Shown piece by piece: positions 24,554 to 36,208 of a DNA stretch of 64,000 bases. Positions within the stretch are counted from its first letter, which is position 1; the number at the start of each line of letters is the position of its first letter. The DNA comes from Taxawa tesnikishii (nom. ined.) (lineage: Eukaryota > Ascomycota > Dothideomycetes > Dothideales): assembly GCA_030247885.1 (NCBI GenBank), contig JAPDRO010000006.1, positions 1,116,001 through 1,180,000 of the forward strand. Direction: 5' to 3'. The notes under the pieces were generated by a model. That model was not told where the DNA came from. It made no database searches and saw only the letters and a list, made by a program, of their open reading frames with translations. Position numbers and translations under genes: made by a program.

Positions 24554-24710
24554 GTCGGAGAAGTCGGTGACTGTGTGCGGTTTTGCGAGAAGAATACTCG
24601 GGTGTGTGTGCTATGCGATTGTAAGTCTAATAGCGTCGTGCGACGAGTTCGTGCGGCACAATGTGGGTTGTGTTGTGATGTGTAGAGGATGAGATGGACG
24701 GCAGGGCAAA

Positions 24711-24759
24711 GTACTGCAGGTAGGGTACTGCAGGTAGGGTACTGCAGGTAGGGTACTGC
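24711..24759. repeat. Tandem repeat, 14-bp unit x 3.5
   Basis: Perfect copies of GTACTGCAGGTAGG followed by a half unit. Each unit carries the palindrome CTGCAG. Lies about 170 bases upstream of the MEMO start. Confidence 0.95.
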
Positions 24760-24850
24760 CGTGAGTGGTCAACGAGGCTGAGGCTGCACGCGACAGGTGG
24801 GAATCAAAGACGCGACGATTGCGTCACGCGACTTCGTTGCTGTAGAACGT

Positions 24851-24894
24851 CCAGGCAGCAGCCAGGCAGCAGCCAGGCAGCAGCCAGGCAGCAG
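24851..24894. repeat. Tandem repeat, 11-bp unit x 4
   Basis: Four perfect copies of CCAGGCAGCAG, ending 37 bases before the MEMO ATG, so likely in the 5' UTR or core promoter. Confidence 0.95.
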
Positions 24895-24931
24895 CACAAG
24901 GTCGGCGATACAAAACACCTTGTTAGCAAGT

Positions 24932-26275
24932 ATGGCTGTGCGAGAAGCGAGCCATGCCGGCTCATGGTACACCGCGTCCAAGCCGCAGCTGAACTCTCAA
25001 TTGGACGCATGGCTCAATGCTGTAAACACGCCGGTCAACCCCATCGGGCCTCACTCCGAGCAGAGCGAGCCGATTACCTCCCTCCCAGTTTCTGGAGCTC
25101 GAGTCATTATCGGACCGTAAGGCGCCATCTGAATCTCTTCGACCCGTTGCTACATTGCTGAGACTGCGCAGTCATGCAGGCTATTCGTACTCCGGCCCAG
25201 CAGCTGCCTATGCATACAAAGCCTGGGACGTATCGAAGGCGTGAGTAGGCATCATCTCTTTTCCTTGTTCGTTTCCTTCCATACATCTGTCACTTCTCTG
25301 GTCTTTGGGAACCTACGCCGACTGTGTCTTGTGCACCCTGCGAATATAATGCTGCTGTCCTGCCCTTTTCGACGCATACTCAAGTCTCCTTCTGCCAATT
25401 GCTTCTCAAAACACGCTCGTTTCTCCCGAGAGTCAGCATGTCTGACCGTGTCTCTGTTTATAGTAAACGTGTCTTCCTACTTGGACCCTCCCACCACTGG
25501 TACCTGGCAGAATGCGCGCTCTCACGCTGTGCAGCCTACGAAACCCCTCTCGGGGACCTGGCCATAGACCGCGAGACCACGGATGAGCTTTACAAGACGG
25601 GAAAGTTCAAGTGGATGCCTCAAAGCGTCGACGAGGATGAGCACAGTCTCGAGATGCACCTCCCTTATATCCACAAGATGCTGTCCAGGTATCCCGTCAC
25701 TGTCATTGTCTAGAATTGTCCCTAGCTGGCGTTAACGCATCCAAAGACAGTTCTCCAACGAAGCTATTTTCCCGAAGCTCGTTCCCATCATGGTAGGCAA
25801 CACATCGGCCGCGACCGAGCGTCAGTTCGGGCAAATCCTGGCTCCCTATCTCGCCGATCCCGACAACGCCTTCGTCATCTCGTCCGACTTCGCCCACTGG
25901 GGTCTGCGCTTCAACTACACCTACTACGAGCCCAACAACAAATCGCCCGTCAAGCTGCGGCAGTCGGACAAGTCCCCGCAAGATCCGCCCATCCACCAGA
26001 GCATCAAGCAGGTCGATTTCCGGTGCATGGGAGCTTGCGAGACGGGCAGTCATGCCGAGTGGTTGAAGGTCTTGGCCGACACCGGAAACACGGTTTGCGG
26101 AAGACATCCGATTGGAGTCATCATGTCGGCCATTGAAGTCCTGGAATCTCAGGACGAGTCCAGTAATGGGGCCCGGAGATTCAAGTTCGTGAGGTATGAA
26201 AGGAGCAGCGAGTGCAGACGCATCAACGAGAGCAGCGTCAGCTACTGCAGCGCTTTTGCTGTCATGGAGAGCTAA
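24932..26275 (+). CDS. MEMO family protein (Mho1-like)
   Basis: Member of the conserved MEMO1 family, related to extradiol dioxygenase folds and implicated in redox or metal handling. Exons are 24932-25116, 25172-25240, 25464-25688 and 25747-26275, total 1008 bases (335 residues), all phases consistent. The conserved blocks are present: [10 protein letters not shown] at the N-terminus, [17 protein letters not shown] across intron 1, [29 protein letters not shown], and [36 protein letters not shown] and [10 protein letters not shown] follow. The His residues of these blocks form the family's metal-site-like pocket. Length is normal. No frame breaks. Confidence 0.94.
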
Positions 26276-26401
26276 GGTGGGGCTGGAATACTTGTAAGCC
26301 ATTCAAGCGCGTGCGTGTAGTCGCATAAGATAGACATGGCTATACGAGCATCCGTTCTCCCTGTGTCGTGTGGAGATAGACACCTAATACCCCATTCTCC
26401 A

Positions 26402-26533
26402 GATGATTAAAAGAGAGAGGTTTGAGTGAAGCCAACGTGAAGCCAACGTGAGGATCAAGTAAGACTTGAGCAAGATACAAGTAAAGTATTCAGTGCTTGC
26501 CCGCAATCTTTCGCTTTCAATTATCAATGAAAG
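26402..26533. mobile_element. MITE-like element, copy 2
   Basis: About 130 bp, related to the element at 23274-23445 and inverted relative to it. The right end CTTTCAATTATCAATGAAAG matches the reverse complement of the left end of copy 1, including sequence outside the core repeat. The left end GATGATTAAAAGAGAGAGG is a diverged partner repeat. The interior shares the GCAAGCACT...TTACTTGTA core. It contains a short direct duplication GTGAAGCCAAC(GTGAAGCCAAC). More decayed than copy 1. Confidence 0.65.
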
Positions 26534-27158
26534 AGGGTAATACATCTGCATCCACAACCGCGAATCGGAACAATCTGCGTGTGGGATTCAGTCTGCTTGA
26601 TTGCAAGGTTTCCTCCGCGTCTAGAGGCAACGTGCAAAGAAGAGGATCGAGGCAACCACCCTCTTACGAGGCACTACACAAACGGCATGCTGCAACCGCT
26701 TGACCCGAGATTGGTTTGCGGCGGCGACATTTTACCGTTTTCGCGCTCCTAAACTGGTGGATGCCTGATATGAGGTGTTTGCCTCGATTCCCATGTTTGC
26801 ACGTTGCTCCCTAATCCGGAGGGCAGCACGAGAAAGTCTGCTCTGAGAGTTTTAGACACGGTGGTGACATCGTATTGGCGTGCTCGCCCTGCAACAACAC
26901 CTCATCGATTAGGCGCCAACCGTGCTTCGAGCAAGGTGAATTTGCCATCATCCTTGAACGAGTTCCTCAAAATTGTAACAGTCATTGTTTTTTGTTTTTT
27001 AAAACTATGTTATCGTATTACATTCAATCGTCAAAGAAGAAGGTTTCTAGCAGAGAAGACAGGCTCTCAAGATGTTTTTCCCCGCACCAGATCCAAAGAA
27101 CACCCTGCGCTTTGCTCCAATGCTACCGTTTCCAAGCCCAACAACGCCCGCACGCGCG

Positions 27159-27198
<40 letters not shown>

Positions 27199-27230
27199 TA
27201 TGCCCTCATGCCACGACGGAACCCCCTTCT
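26534..27230. other. Intergenic with CA microsatellite
   Basis: 3' region of the FAD monooxygenase and of MEMO. Apart from the dinucleotide repeat at 27161-27194, nothing is recognised. Open frames running through the repeat are artefacts. Confidence 0.5.
27161..27194. repeat. (AC)n microsatellite
   Basis: Uninterrupted AC dinucleotide tract of about 34 bases, just beyond the stop codon of the FAD monooxygenase. Confidence 0.97.
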
Positions 27231-28826
27231 CTAGTTCCAGTCACCAGGACCCAGGTCGATGGGCTTTCCGTTCCTCATGTCCTCCATGATGTCCTCGATG
27301 TTCCATGGCTCGAACTTGTAGCCCGGGGGTAGTTTGGTGGGATGTCGGCGTCCTCGAAGTCGACGCCCTTGCGCAGGCTCTCGACCGCCTTGGAGTAGTT
27401 CTCGTATGCGTACGCCTCCGGGTCGTGGCTCCAGACCCACTTGGGGAGACGCGGAGCGGCGCGGCGTGGGTCGAGCTTGACCTTGTCCCAGTCGGTCTCT
27501 TGCAGGAGCTCGGCGTTGGAGAAACCGAGTTTTTGAGCGCAGGCGGTACGGCAGAAGCTGGAGAGCGTGTTAATATTAGTTACTTTTGTTGATGAGGATC
27601 GGGAAGTGATGAGGAAAAACTTACCGGAAGTGGATGTGAGTGCGGACGGATTCAGGGATGTGCTCCTTGCCGCCGATCTGCAGGCAAGAAGCGAGGGAGA
27701 TGGCGTCCTCGATGGCCTGGGTGGCGCCGTTTCCGGATGCGGGAAGGAAAGAGTGTGCGCTGTCACCGATCTGGATGATGCGGGCACCTGGGGAGCACCA
27801 GCTAGGCTGCGGGTTGCGCCATAGAAGCTCGAAGTTGATGATGGTGTTTGGGGGTGTGCACTTGACTAGCTCCTTGAAAACCGGCGCCCACTTGTCCTTA
27901 CCGGGCATCTCGTCCATACCCTTGAGAACCTCGTCGTAGTCGATGGTGTTGTTCCAGCTCTCGGCCTCAGAACCGGTTGCGTCGTGGTTCATGATCCAGA
28001 TCATCATGTCAGGGCGGGTTAGGGTGAGCGCGTAGGTAGATGGACCGAGCCATGTGCGGACGATTGGCTGCTCGCCGTTGATCAGGTGGAAGAATTCCTT
28101 GACTTCGGGGTTTTTGTCAAGGTGCTCGATAGGGAAGGCGGCACGCCACATGGCTCTGCCGGAAGAGCGAGCGCGAACCTGTCCACCCACAATCTTCTGC
28201 GACTTGGAGCCAACACCGTCGGCAGCGATGACAACGTCGCCCTCAAACTTCTCGCCCTTGTCGGTCACGACACCAGCCTTGCCGCGCTCCTCATCCTCGA
28301 AGTAGTCGACCACGCGCTTGCCGAACTCGACCTTGACACCGAGTCTCTCGACCTGCTTGACGTACATCTTGTAGACGAGTGGGCGCATCTGGAAAGTTCC
28401 CGGTGGAGTGGAGGGATCGAGTCCCTGGGCGCGCAGGCGGTCGGCGACCTTGAGTGGCTTGATCATCTGCTCTCCGCTGTGCTTGAAGGTCTCGATCCAG
28501 GCATCGTGAAGGCCAATGTCGACGTACTCCTGGTGCATCTCTGGCCAGTGCTTGAAGAAACGGGTTGCGCTGAGACCCATGAAGTACATGTCACCTGCGC
28601 ACGTGTCAGATCCGTGCTCACGATACTGCCATTTGCAAGGCAATCGCGTCCTCTACTCACCAGCAGTGTTGATGTCCGAATTCCTCTCGAGCACGCGCAC
28701 GTTGTGGCCCTTGCGGATGCACTCAATGGCAGCGGTCAGACCGGCCAGACCGGTGCCCACAATGAGAACGTCAATGCCGCTGTTTGGGTAGGAGCCCACG
28801 GGTTTGAACTCCATGGTAGAAGACAT
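27231..28826 (-). CDS. FAD-dependent monooxygenase, salicylate hydroxylase-like
   Basis: Group A flavoprotein monooxygenase (PHBH fold), typically hydroxylating aromatic or secondary-metabolite substrates with NAD(P)H. Exons are 28661-28826, 27625-28594 and 27231-27557; with one missing base 1464 bases (487 residues). Motifs: Rossmann FAD site VLIVGTGLAGLTAAIE, the middle motif DVVIAADGVGSKS, and the second FAD motif IIQIGDSAHSFLPASGNGAT. The C-terminal frame changes in the GGGGG run 27325-27329 (+ strand); one extra base joins NYP to GYKFEPWNIEDIM and gives the end LGPGDWN. Substrate cannot be told from sequence. It is divergent from the P450 gene across a 2.4 kb gap, which may hint at a shared pathway, but that is weak inference. 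Confidence 0.9.
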
Positions 28827-31237
28827 GTTGGCGACTGTCTGGATGGTGGTTTCGAGGAAGAAAAAGAGATGCAGGTACACAGGAAAAAAACCTCCGAACG
28901 AGGGGGACTTACATGGGCTTTTGAACAAGCATTCATTCGTAGCGGCGACCGGCGGTCAGACTGCCGGTCGGCGTTGAGCGGTCATCGTAAGGCCCGAGAC
29001 GTCCGTTTTGGGCGTTGTAAGGGCAATGACAATGAAACCATGGCCGGTGGAGTTTGGCAGCGATGGCCGGAGGTGGCCTGTTTTGCGGCGATCTGCATGT
29101 GATGATGTGGATGTACTGTAGGGCACCTTCCACTTCGATCGGATATCAGAGGCTCCCTCGCCCCTCGCCCCTCGCGTCTCGCGCCTGGCCCCTCTGGCAG
29201 CGCCTGCTCGGAGGTCCGACGACAGGTTGCGGAGAGCATCTGGTGAGATTGGTCTGTCCTTTGCACTGTGGTGCAGGGCTACTTCGCGTCATCAGCTCGA
29301 AACTGCCCGCCTGCCCGCACGCCGCGAGGTTCGCCGGAAGCATCAACGGCTAGCTCCCGCGAGCGCAAACTTCAACCGCTCGAACCCTTGTCGTGGAGAT
29401 CGCCGGCGCTACTGCACGCTTATCGAAGCCGGAGTGACTGAGAGGTGCGCCGTACCCCACCTTCGAGGCCAACGTTGAACGTCTGTCACTCTCTGTTTTC
29501 GGCTCTCCTCATTCTCCATTCTCCATTGTCCATCCATCCATTCATCCATCCATCCGCCTCCCGCCAGCCTCATGCACATCTGACCAGGGTCAGGGGTTGT
29601 GTGCAACACAACTCAACCGTTCCAGGGAGCGTGCGGTCCGATCTCACTGTTTCACGGGTGAGAAAGCCATCCATAGCCTCCACAACTTTTTCGCGGTAAA
29701 CAATCCTGGGAAGCTTCTTGTGAGGACTGCAGAGCATCTGCACCTCGACGCGATATGGCAGTGTGATTCTCTAGCATGCAAATGTTCCGTGAATACCATG
29801 GCCCCAACTCGGATGCTTGAGCACGTTTTCGTTCGTTGATCAGCCGTTTATGCAAACAACAGCACGAAAGCCGTGCCTAGTCTATGATGCAGTGATGGGC
29901 AACCACTGAGACTGGCACGCCCGAGCATGGAAGCTACCGCAGGCGCCCGCAAACCGTTGTCCCGCATCAACTGGTGCAGATCACACCCGCACTCAATCTC
30001 CTTATGTGGCGCTGACCGACCTCACCATTGCTGCCCTTAGGCCTCCTACCCCAGGATGCTGTCGGGCAAGACACTACGTAGGCGCGTACGACTGTTCTCA
30101 CGTCAACTGTACACGCCAAGTGGGTGCTGTGTCGACATTCACCTCAAATTCTCCATGCTAATGTTGGCGTCCAGTACATCGTTGTGGTACCCTTTGTTCC
30201 TGATCCAAGCTCGCGGCTTCTTGCACAAGATCTACTCGGCTAATCATACAATTTCCCAAGTCCGGACGTTATCCCTGACGATGCTTCCTGCTCTTGTAGG
30301 GGTGTCTGCACATCCCTGCCTCTCATAAACAGATCGTCGCTCGGACTTTGCGATATGAGCGAGTCGCGACCCGTAGCAGATGCCGTCCGGCCTACTGCAT
30401 CCTAACGGAATGCGTGCTTTTCGCCCTTTGCCTCCTCTGCAGACGCGTGCAATGGTCAAAACATGAGCGTGACAAAGACACGGTTGGGATATGAAAACCC
30501 AGCCGGTCATCGCTGCACGCAAAGCGCAAAGGGAAAGCACGGGCCGATGCAAAGGTTGGGTATGGGTTGTAAGCTAAGTAAGATGTCAAGCGTCCACGCG
30601 CTAACCTGGGGATGACCACACTGCTGGGTCCGCACCGGCGATCGCACCCACACAGCGAAAGCGTTGATCTAATCTGCAGCCTTTCCGACCAGTTTGGTAG
30701 GAACACGCTCGACCAATCGCAGAACACATTCTGATGCATCTTCGTCAAGTAACGATCATCGTTTCTGCTTGGCCGCATCGCTAAACATTGCATTTCCCAT
30801 TCGGTCGCTACGAAACGCGAGAATCTTATCCACGATCGAGTAGTTCGTTCGCCGCTTTCCTTTGTTTCCAGGCACACCGTCGTGACAGCCCTCTATCACA
30901 CTTACGAGTGTCCGCATTTGTCCTGGCGCGCATTAACCTGCCTCCCCTTTTACTGTTTGCGTGGTGGTCCGAACGTCAGCCGTACCCAGTCGCCCTCCTC
31001 TCGGAGTTGGCTGCAGATGATATCACAAGCCAGGTGTCAAACCTAGTGTTGAGACGAATCGGCTCGATCGTGAACCATGCAGATCCAGGCCACATCTCGC
31101 ATGCATGCTGATCCGGCTTCATCCCTGCCGGTGCGTGAGGTCCATGACCTGCGCGCCTCGCCTCGTTTCAGGTAGTTAATCCCAAGGTCTCCTCTCTCTC
31201 GCAGTCCTCTTTCATCTTCTGTCTATCAACCGCCATC
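28827..31237. other. 2.4 kb gene-poor region between FAD monooxygenase and P450
   Basis: Divergent upstream region. A CATC tetranucleotide-like tract lies at about 29529-29556. Open frames up to about 160 codons (for example 30392-30877, minus) lack recognisable domains, consistent starts or splice sites, so I call none a gene. No tRNA, repeat family or transposon seen. Confidence 0.5.
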
Positions 31238-32950
31238 ATGCAACCTATCACGCTGGCCGTCGCGGTGATTGCTCTGGTGGGCTTCGCCCTCCTGCAACTG
31301 CTCAACAGACGCAAGAAGAAGAACTCTGAAATCGTCGACAAGCTACCTGGACCATACCAACTCCCACTCATCGGTCGCATCCATGACTTGCCCATCGACT
31401 ACATGTGGCTCAAGTTCAAGGAGTGGGCAGACATCCACGGACCCATCTACCAGACGGAGATGCTTGGCACCAAGTTCATCATCATCTCCGACGAGAAGAT
31501 TGCTGAGGAGCTTCTGGTAAAGCGCAGCAAGATCTACTCTGACCGTCCCGCCGCCAAGTCTCTGTTCAACCCTAAGGAGGAGTACCTACCCTTGATGGGC
31601 CACAACCGTACGTCTTCAACGTCGCCGTCACGTGGCCGCCACTAACATCTTGATACAGACTTCTGGTCCCGCCAACGGCGCATGACACATGCCTACATGA
31701 TGGAGGCTGCCAACGCGGGCTGGTATGGCATTATGGAGTTCGAGGTCAAGCGGTGGCTGGCCCGTCTCGTCGAGGATCCCGCTTCCTTCCAATGGTCCCT
31801 GGAGGACTGCGCGGGAAAGGTCATGTCCACGCTCAATTGGGATGACCCAAGCGTCAGTGGTGCTCTTGTTCCTAGCGCATGGGGTCTCCTTACTCAGATG
31901 TCTCCCGCCGGTCCCCTTACTAACGTTGTCACTCCTCTCTGGCACCTCCCCTGTTCATGAACCCATGGAAGAAGGCCGAGTACAAGCGTTACGCCGAGCA
32001 AGAACGCTGGTGGATGGAGCGTTATCAGCAGACCAAGTCCGAAATGAAGGATGATGTCGCCCGCCCTAGCTGGACACGCAAGTACATTGAGACCGAGAAG
32101 ACCTCCAAGCTTTCCGGTGAGAAGGAGGCTTCCTACATGCTCGGCATGATGGCCCTCGTTGGCGTCTTTACTATTGCCGGACCACTCAACTACTTCCTCT
32201 TGGCCATGGTCTTCCACCCAGAATGGCAACGCAAGCTCCAGAATGAAATCGACACCGTCTGTGAAGGCAGATGCCCGACACTGGCTGACGCACCCAACCT
32301 CCCCATCCTCCGTGCTTGCATCAAGGAGACGATGCGCTGGAAGCCAAACGTTCCCACCGGTGTCGCGCACGAGGTCGAAGAAGACGACTTCTATAGAGGC
32401 TGCCTCATCGAGAAGGGCACCCGCATATTACCATTCGACCTGTGAGTTCTACTCTTGCTTGCCTGGCTTGGCCTGTATGACCTTTTCGCTAACACGACTA
32501 ACTAGTGCCTTCCTCCGTAACCCAACCAAGTATCCCGACCCAGAGAACTTCCACCCTGAGCGCTGGCTCGAGCCCGGCTGGCCGACGTACCAAGAGCCCC
32601 TCTCCGTCTACCCAACAATTCGCGGCATGTCTTCCTTCGGCTGGGGTCAACGTACTTGCTTAGGTCAGAACCTTACCCAAGATGAGACAATCGTCGCATG
32701 CGGTGGCCTGGCCTGGGCCTTCAATCTCAAGAAGAAGGTCGACCCTACTACTGGCCTCGAGATCGACATTGACATCAACAAGAGCGGATCGTTGCTCATC
32801 ATCAAGCCTGACCCGTTCCAGATGGAGTTCGAGCCAAGGAGCGAGAAGCGCAAGCAGGAAGTCTTGGATCAATGGCGGGTGGCTGAAGCCAAGGACAAGG
32901 AGGACCGCGAGTTGTTCATCGCGGCGGCGGCGAAGAAGCAGGAGGCGTAG
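31238..32950 (+). CDS. Cytochrome P450 monooxygenase
   Basis: Membrane-bound haem-thiolate oxygenase of the ER. Exons are 31238-31607, 31659-32441 and 32506-32950; 1598 bases, one short of a multiple of 3, giving about 532 residues when corrected. N-terminal anchor (PITLAVAVIALVGFALLQLL) followed by a basic stop-transfer and the Pro-rich hinge LPGPYQLPLIG. The I-helix region lies near GVFTIAGPLNYFLLAM, the K-helix ExxR is KETMR, the PERF-type motif is FHPERW, and the haem-binding loop is FGWGQRTCLG with the Cys ligand. An extended charged tail follows. The frame changes at CCCC 31948-31951; one extra C rebuilds TPLWHLPLFMNPWKK. Family number and substrate not assignable by eye. Confidence 0.94.
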
Positions 32951-35900
32951 GGATCACGTTTTGAACTAATGAGACGTTTATGGATGGACTGGCACGTTTG
33001 GTTTGCATTTGTCCTCTCGTGGCGTTGCTTGCTCGTCATGCCCTTTTTCGGACGGTTTCGCACCTGGACGCTGAGGCGTGCCTTTGTTGTTGTAATACGC
33101 CTCTTTTTCTTTTATTCATCCGCGGAGCGAGATGTTTTACATTGTCTGATAGAGACGACCCCTTTAGACGATGCAAAAATTGAAAACGTTTGAATTCACG
33201 GCAGCTTCCTCGATCTGGCCACTCTCTTTCTCCAGTATCTCTCTGGCTCTGTTGTTCAGCCGGAGTGAGTGGCCTCTGCGACAGGGCTGCTAGCACCGAC
33301 GCGCATCGTTCACGCTTGACTGTGGGAATCTTGCTGTGCTATTGAGCCCAGCCCACTCATCGACCCCAGCATCCGCGCTTTCTCGAGTCTCTGAAGGCCG
33401 GCTGACAGGGTGAATTCTCCCGATATTACGGGCTCTGGAACCAACAACAACAGGATGCAATGCAGGTCTTTCAGCTCGTCTCACGCACGCATGGGGCAGG
33501 AGTTAGCAGGACAAGGTTCGAGTTCCTCTGCCAACGATCCCCCGGACGCCCAGAGCGCCCAGTCGGAGAATACAAAAAGGGGGGGGGGAGGGGGGTACAT
33601 GCTGACATGTCGCTACCTGTATACAAGCTCGGGACAGGCAAACGGGCTCCTGCATTTACTGAATGCGGAAGAAAGGAATCAGGTAACGGTCCGCCTATTC
33701 GCGCGAGGAAGATGCGCCGAGTCTGACACAGCGTAGGTACATTCGCATCCCCATACATGGGATGAAGCTTTTGCTTGGGATTGTGGTCTAGTCCAGCTGC
33801 GACTTACCAGCAGTCATCGAACAAAGCTGGTGGTATAGATGAGCGATATTTCGACAGCAGGAGGTCAGAGGTCAGCACACCATGTCAGCGTTTAGGTAAG
33901 GAAAAGCGCCTCATCCACCCGTTGACTGTCACAGGCGCGATCGGCAGGTACCGCTTATCTCTCTCTTGAAGCGTTCCAGCCCTCCCTTCCTCCACTCTTG
34001 TGGCGCGACGTGTGGCTTGCAGGGATCTTTGTCACATCATCCGCCAAGGCGGGCGGGCCTAGAGCTATGGCCCACCAACCTTGCGCAAACCCCGCGTGGA
34101 AAGTCGAGCGCTTGGACTGACGACACGACTTCGCGATGATCCCTGAAGGACGACGTTTATTAAGCTCAACAAAGGACGGACCGACCTTGGGGAGCCGAAT
34201 GCTCCTGCCCTGCAATGTCTGCGGTCGTGCAGCACTCTTGCCGTCGCCTTCGAGCCCAGGTGTCGGTGTTGGTGTTGGCGTTGGCGTTGGCGTTGGCGTT
34301 GGCGTGCGTGTGAGTGGAGTGCAGTGGATGCGTGCATACGTGGCGCATCGTTTTCCCGGGCGCACGCGTTCGGGGTTGAGCATCTGAAGCATAGAGTTCT
34401 GGAGGCGAAAGAGTTGCTTGCTGAACAGATTTAGAAATGGGGGACTGCTACTCGGTTTTGTTCAATGCAAAGCTCGACCAAAAGGACATACCATTTCCGC
34501 ACACGCCAACCTCTCTCAACCAGGATACCGAACACAATCGCGGCGGTTGCGACCAATATCGGTCTATGGGATCCGGGTCATCCCGATGGCTTCTTCGACC
34601 GTCGTACGATCTGTGTGGAAGTGGCTGGATTGGAAACGCCAGATGCTTGCGTGTACAACGAAGCACTGCCCTCTACCGTGGCATCTCATTAATGGCTTGG
34701 ATCTAGATCGCGCGATGCTTTGCACAACATTCCTTGCGAAATGAAGGAGGCGTAAACTGGACCATGATGGCTTTTCGGAGGGAAGTGATTTGATAAACTC
34801 CCTTTGGTCTGGACCGTCCTCGACAGTGGGAGTCGGTGCATGCTACAATGCTTGCACGGCTCTTGAGCTTGTGTGTGGACTGCCCCGATGGCTTTCTCAG
34901 AAGTGAAGCCTCAAACACGGGTTGTTGGGGCAATTGTCGACCGATGAGCTATCGCTCAGGTGCCGGAGATTCCTTGCGATCACAGAAGCAGCTGCGGTTG
35001 CGAGCTGCGACGGGTGGGTGAAGACAGATTATCCATACTGACGCGTTGAGCAAAGCCATCAGCACAATCGCAGCGCCGGTATCTCATCTCTACCATGTTC
35101 GCCTGGAAACTCAAAGACGGCAATGGGAATCAAAAGACTTGTTTCCTCATTTCGTATGTTCGGTTTATCCAGATGTTTCGACGATATCTCGTCCTGCATG
35201 GCTTGATCTCTGTACCATCCACAAGCGCTGCAAGCTTGTCCGATTTGCTCTTCTCCTCCCGTCCGCGTGCTTTTGCATTCTTACAGCGTCCCTTGCCGTT
35301 GGAGATGCTGTCGGATTCGTTATACCACAGCAAATCGTCGGCTCCTTAATCCTCATCCTAAGATCACCCGCGGCTCTGGTCTGAAACGTCTATGGAATTG
35401 GTGCGATTTATGCGGGACGCCTGCAGAACTTTTCCAACCATACGGGCATGCGAGGCGAGCCAGATGGGGATTATTAATGGAGGTAGTCGGCGATAAAGGT
35501 TAGGGTGAGATCGACTCGGAAAAGAAGGAATTGAGTGACTAAGTCGTAGCTATCATGGCATGACAGGTGCTGAGCGCTTCGGTTCTGAACGCGAACACTG
35601 CGAGTCCTGACACGAACGAGGTATGGGTTATATGATTGCAGGGTTCAACAGCGGAAAGCTTTCATGATCACGAAATGGTAGAGTTATCCAGAAAAGTAGT
35701 TTTAGTACAGCCAATCGGAGATTTCTTTGAGCACAAGCACGAGACATCATGGAGACATCATGAAGATATAAACAGTCGCTGTAACCACGGCCCTCAAGCT
35801 CAATCGATTCTTCCCTCTACATATCAGGCAAAGTAGATGTAGCATCTGTCCTGTCGGTGTCGGCGGTCTCACGCTCCGTTACGAGAACAATTATGGGGAC

Positions 35901-36208
35901 CCGGCGCTCCGAGACTGCAGGTGGGCAAAGCCGTAAATGGGAGGAGTGGACATTGTCCTATGACGGCTTCAAATGTCCGAGCTGCGTGCATGCCGATCCC
36001 GACATGTGATAAAGCTTAGGTCCCGGCGGTCAGACAAGGTACCGCAAGGCAAGCAGTCTACGGGCATTGGTAGTTAATTCCGTGGTTGTTCATAAGGTAG
36101 TGAGGGTCCTGATTTCCTTGGGCTGCCCTCTTTGTCATCTCATCCCAAATCCTCTCAAGTTCAACGTGTCCCAGCACCTATTTCAAACCCCAGAACCCAG
36201 CAGCAACC
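32951..36208. other. 3.3 kb gene-poor region
   Basis: Between P450 and the NmrA-like gene. Contains a G-rich run at about 33581-33597 and a GTTGGC hexamer array near 34265-34304. Short open frames on both strands carry no recognised domain. No RNA gene or transposon seen. Confidence 0.5.
34265..34304. repeat. GTTGGC/GTTGGT hexamer array
   Basis: About six to seven copies of a GGTGTT/GGCGTT hexamer in tandem. It encodes Gly-Val or Asn-Ala dipeptide repeats in open frames, which are not supported as genes. Confidence 0.85.

Larger units (their letters stand above)
24554..24931. promoter_or_regulatory. Shared upstream region of Cys-rich and MEMO genes, with tandem repeats
   Basis: Divergent promoter region of 378 bases. 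It contains two short tandem arrays (listed separately). No further motif could be assigned. Confidence 0.5.

Noticed and set aside
27072-27332. Open frames rich in His-Thr repeats around 27.1 kb
   Set aside because: They are translations of the (AC)n microsatellite.
28086-29102. 338-codon open frame antisense to the FAD monooxygenase
   Set aside because: Shadow of a GC-rich coding region; the minus strand carries clear FAD-binding motifs and introns.
30392-30877. 161-codon minus-strand open frame in the 2.4 kb gap
   Set aside because: No family resemblance, irregular composition, no splice context. Could be chance.
33505-33560. tRNA-like B-box GGTTCGAGTTCC
   Set aside because: The flanking bases do not form a T-stem or acceptor stem, and no anticodon arm is present upstream.
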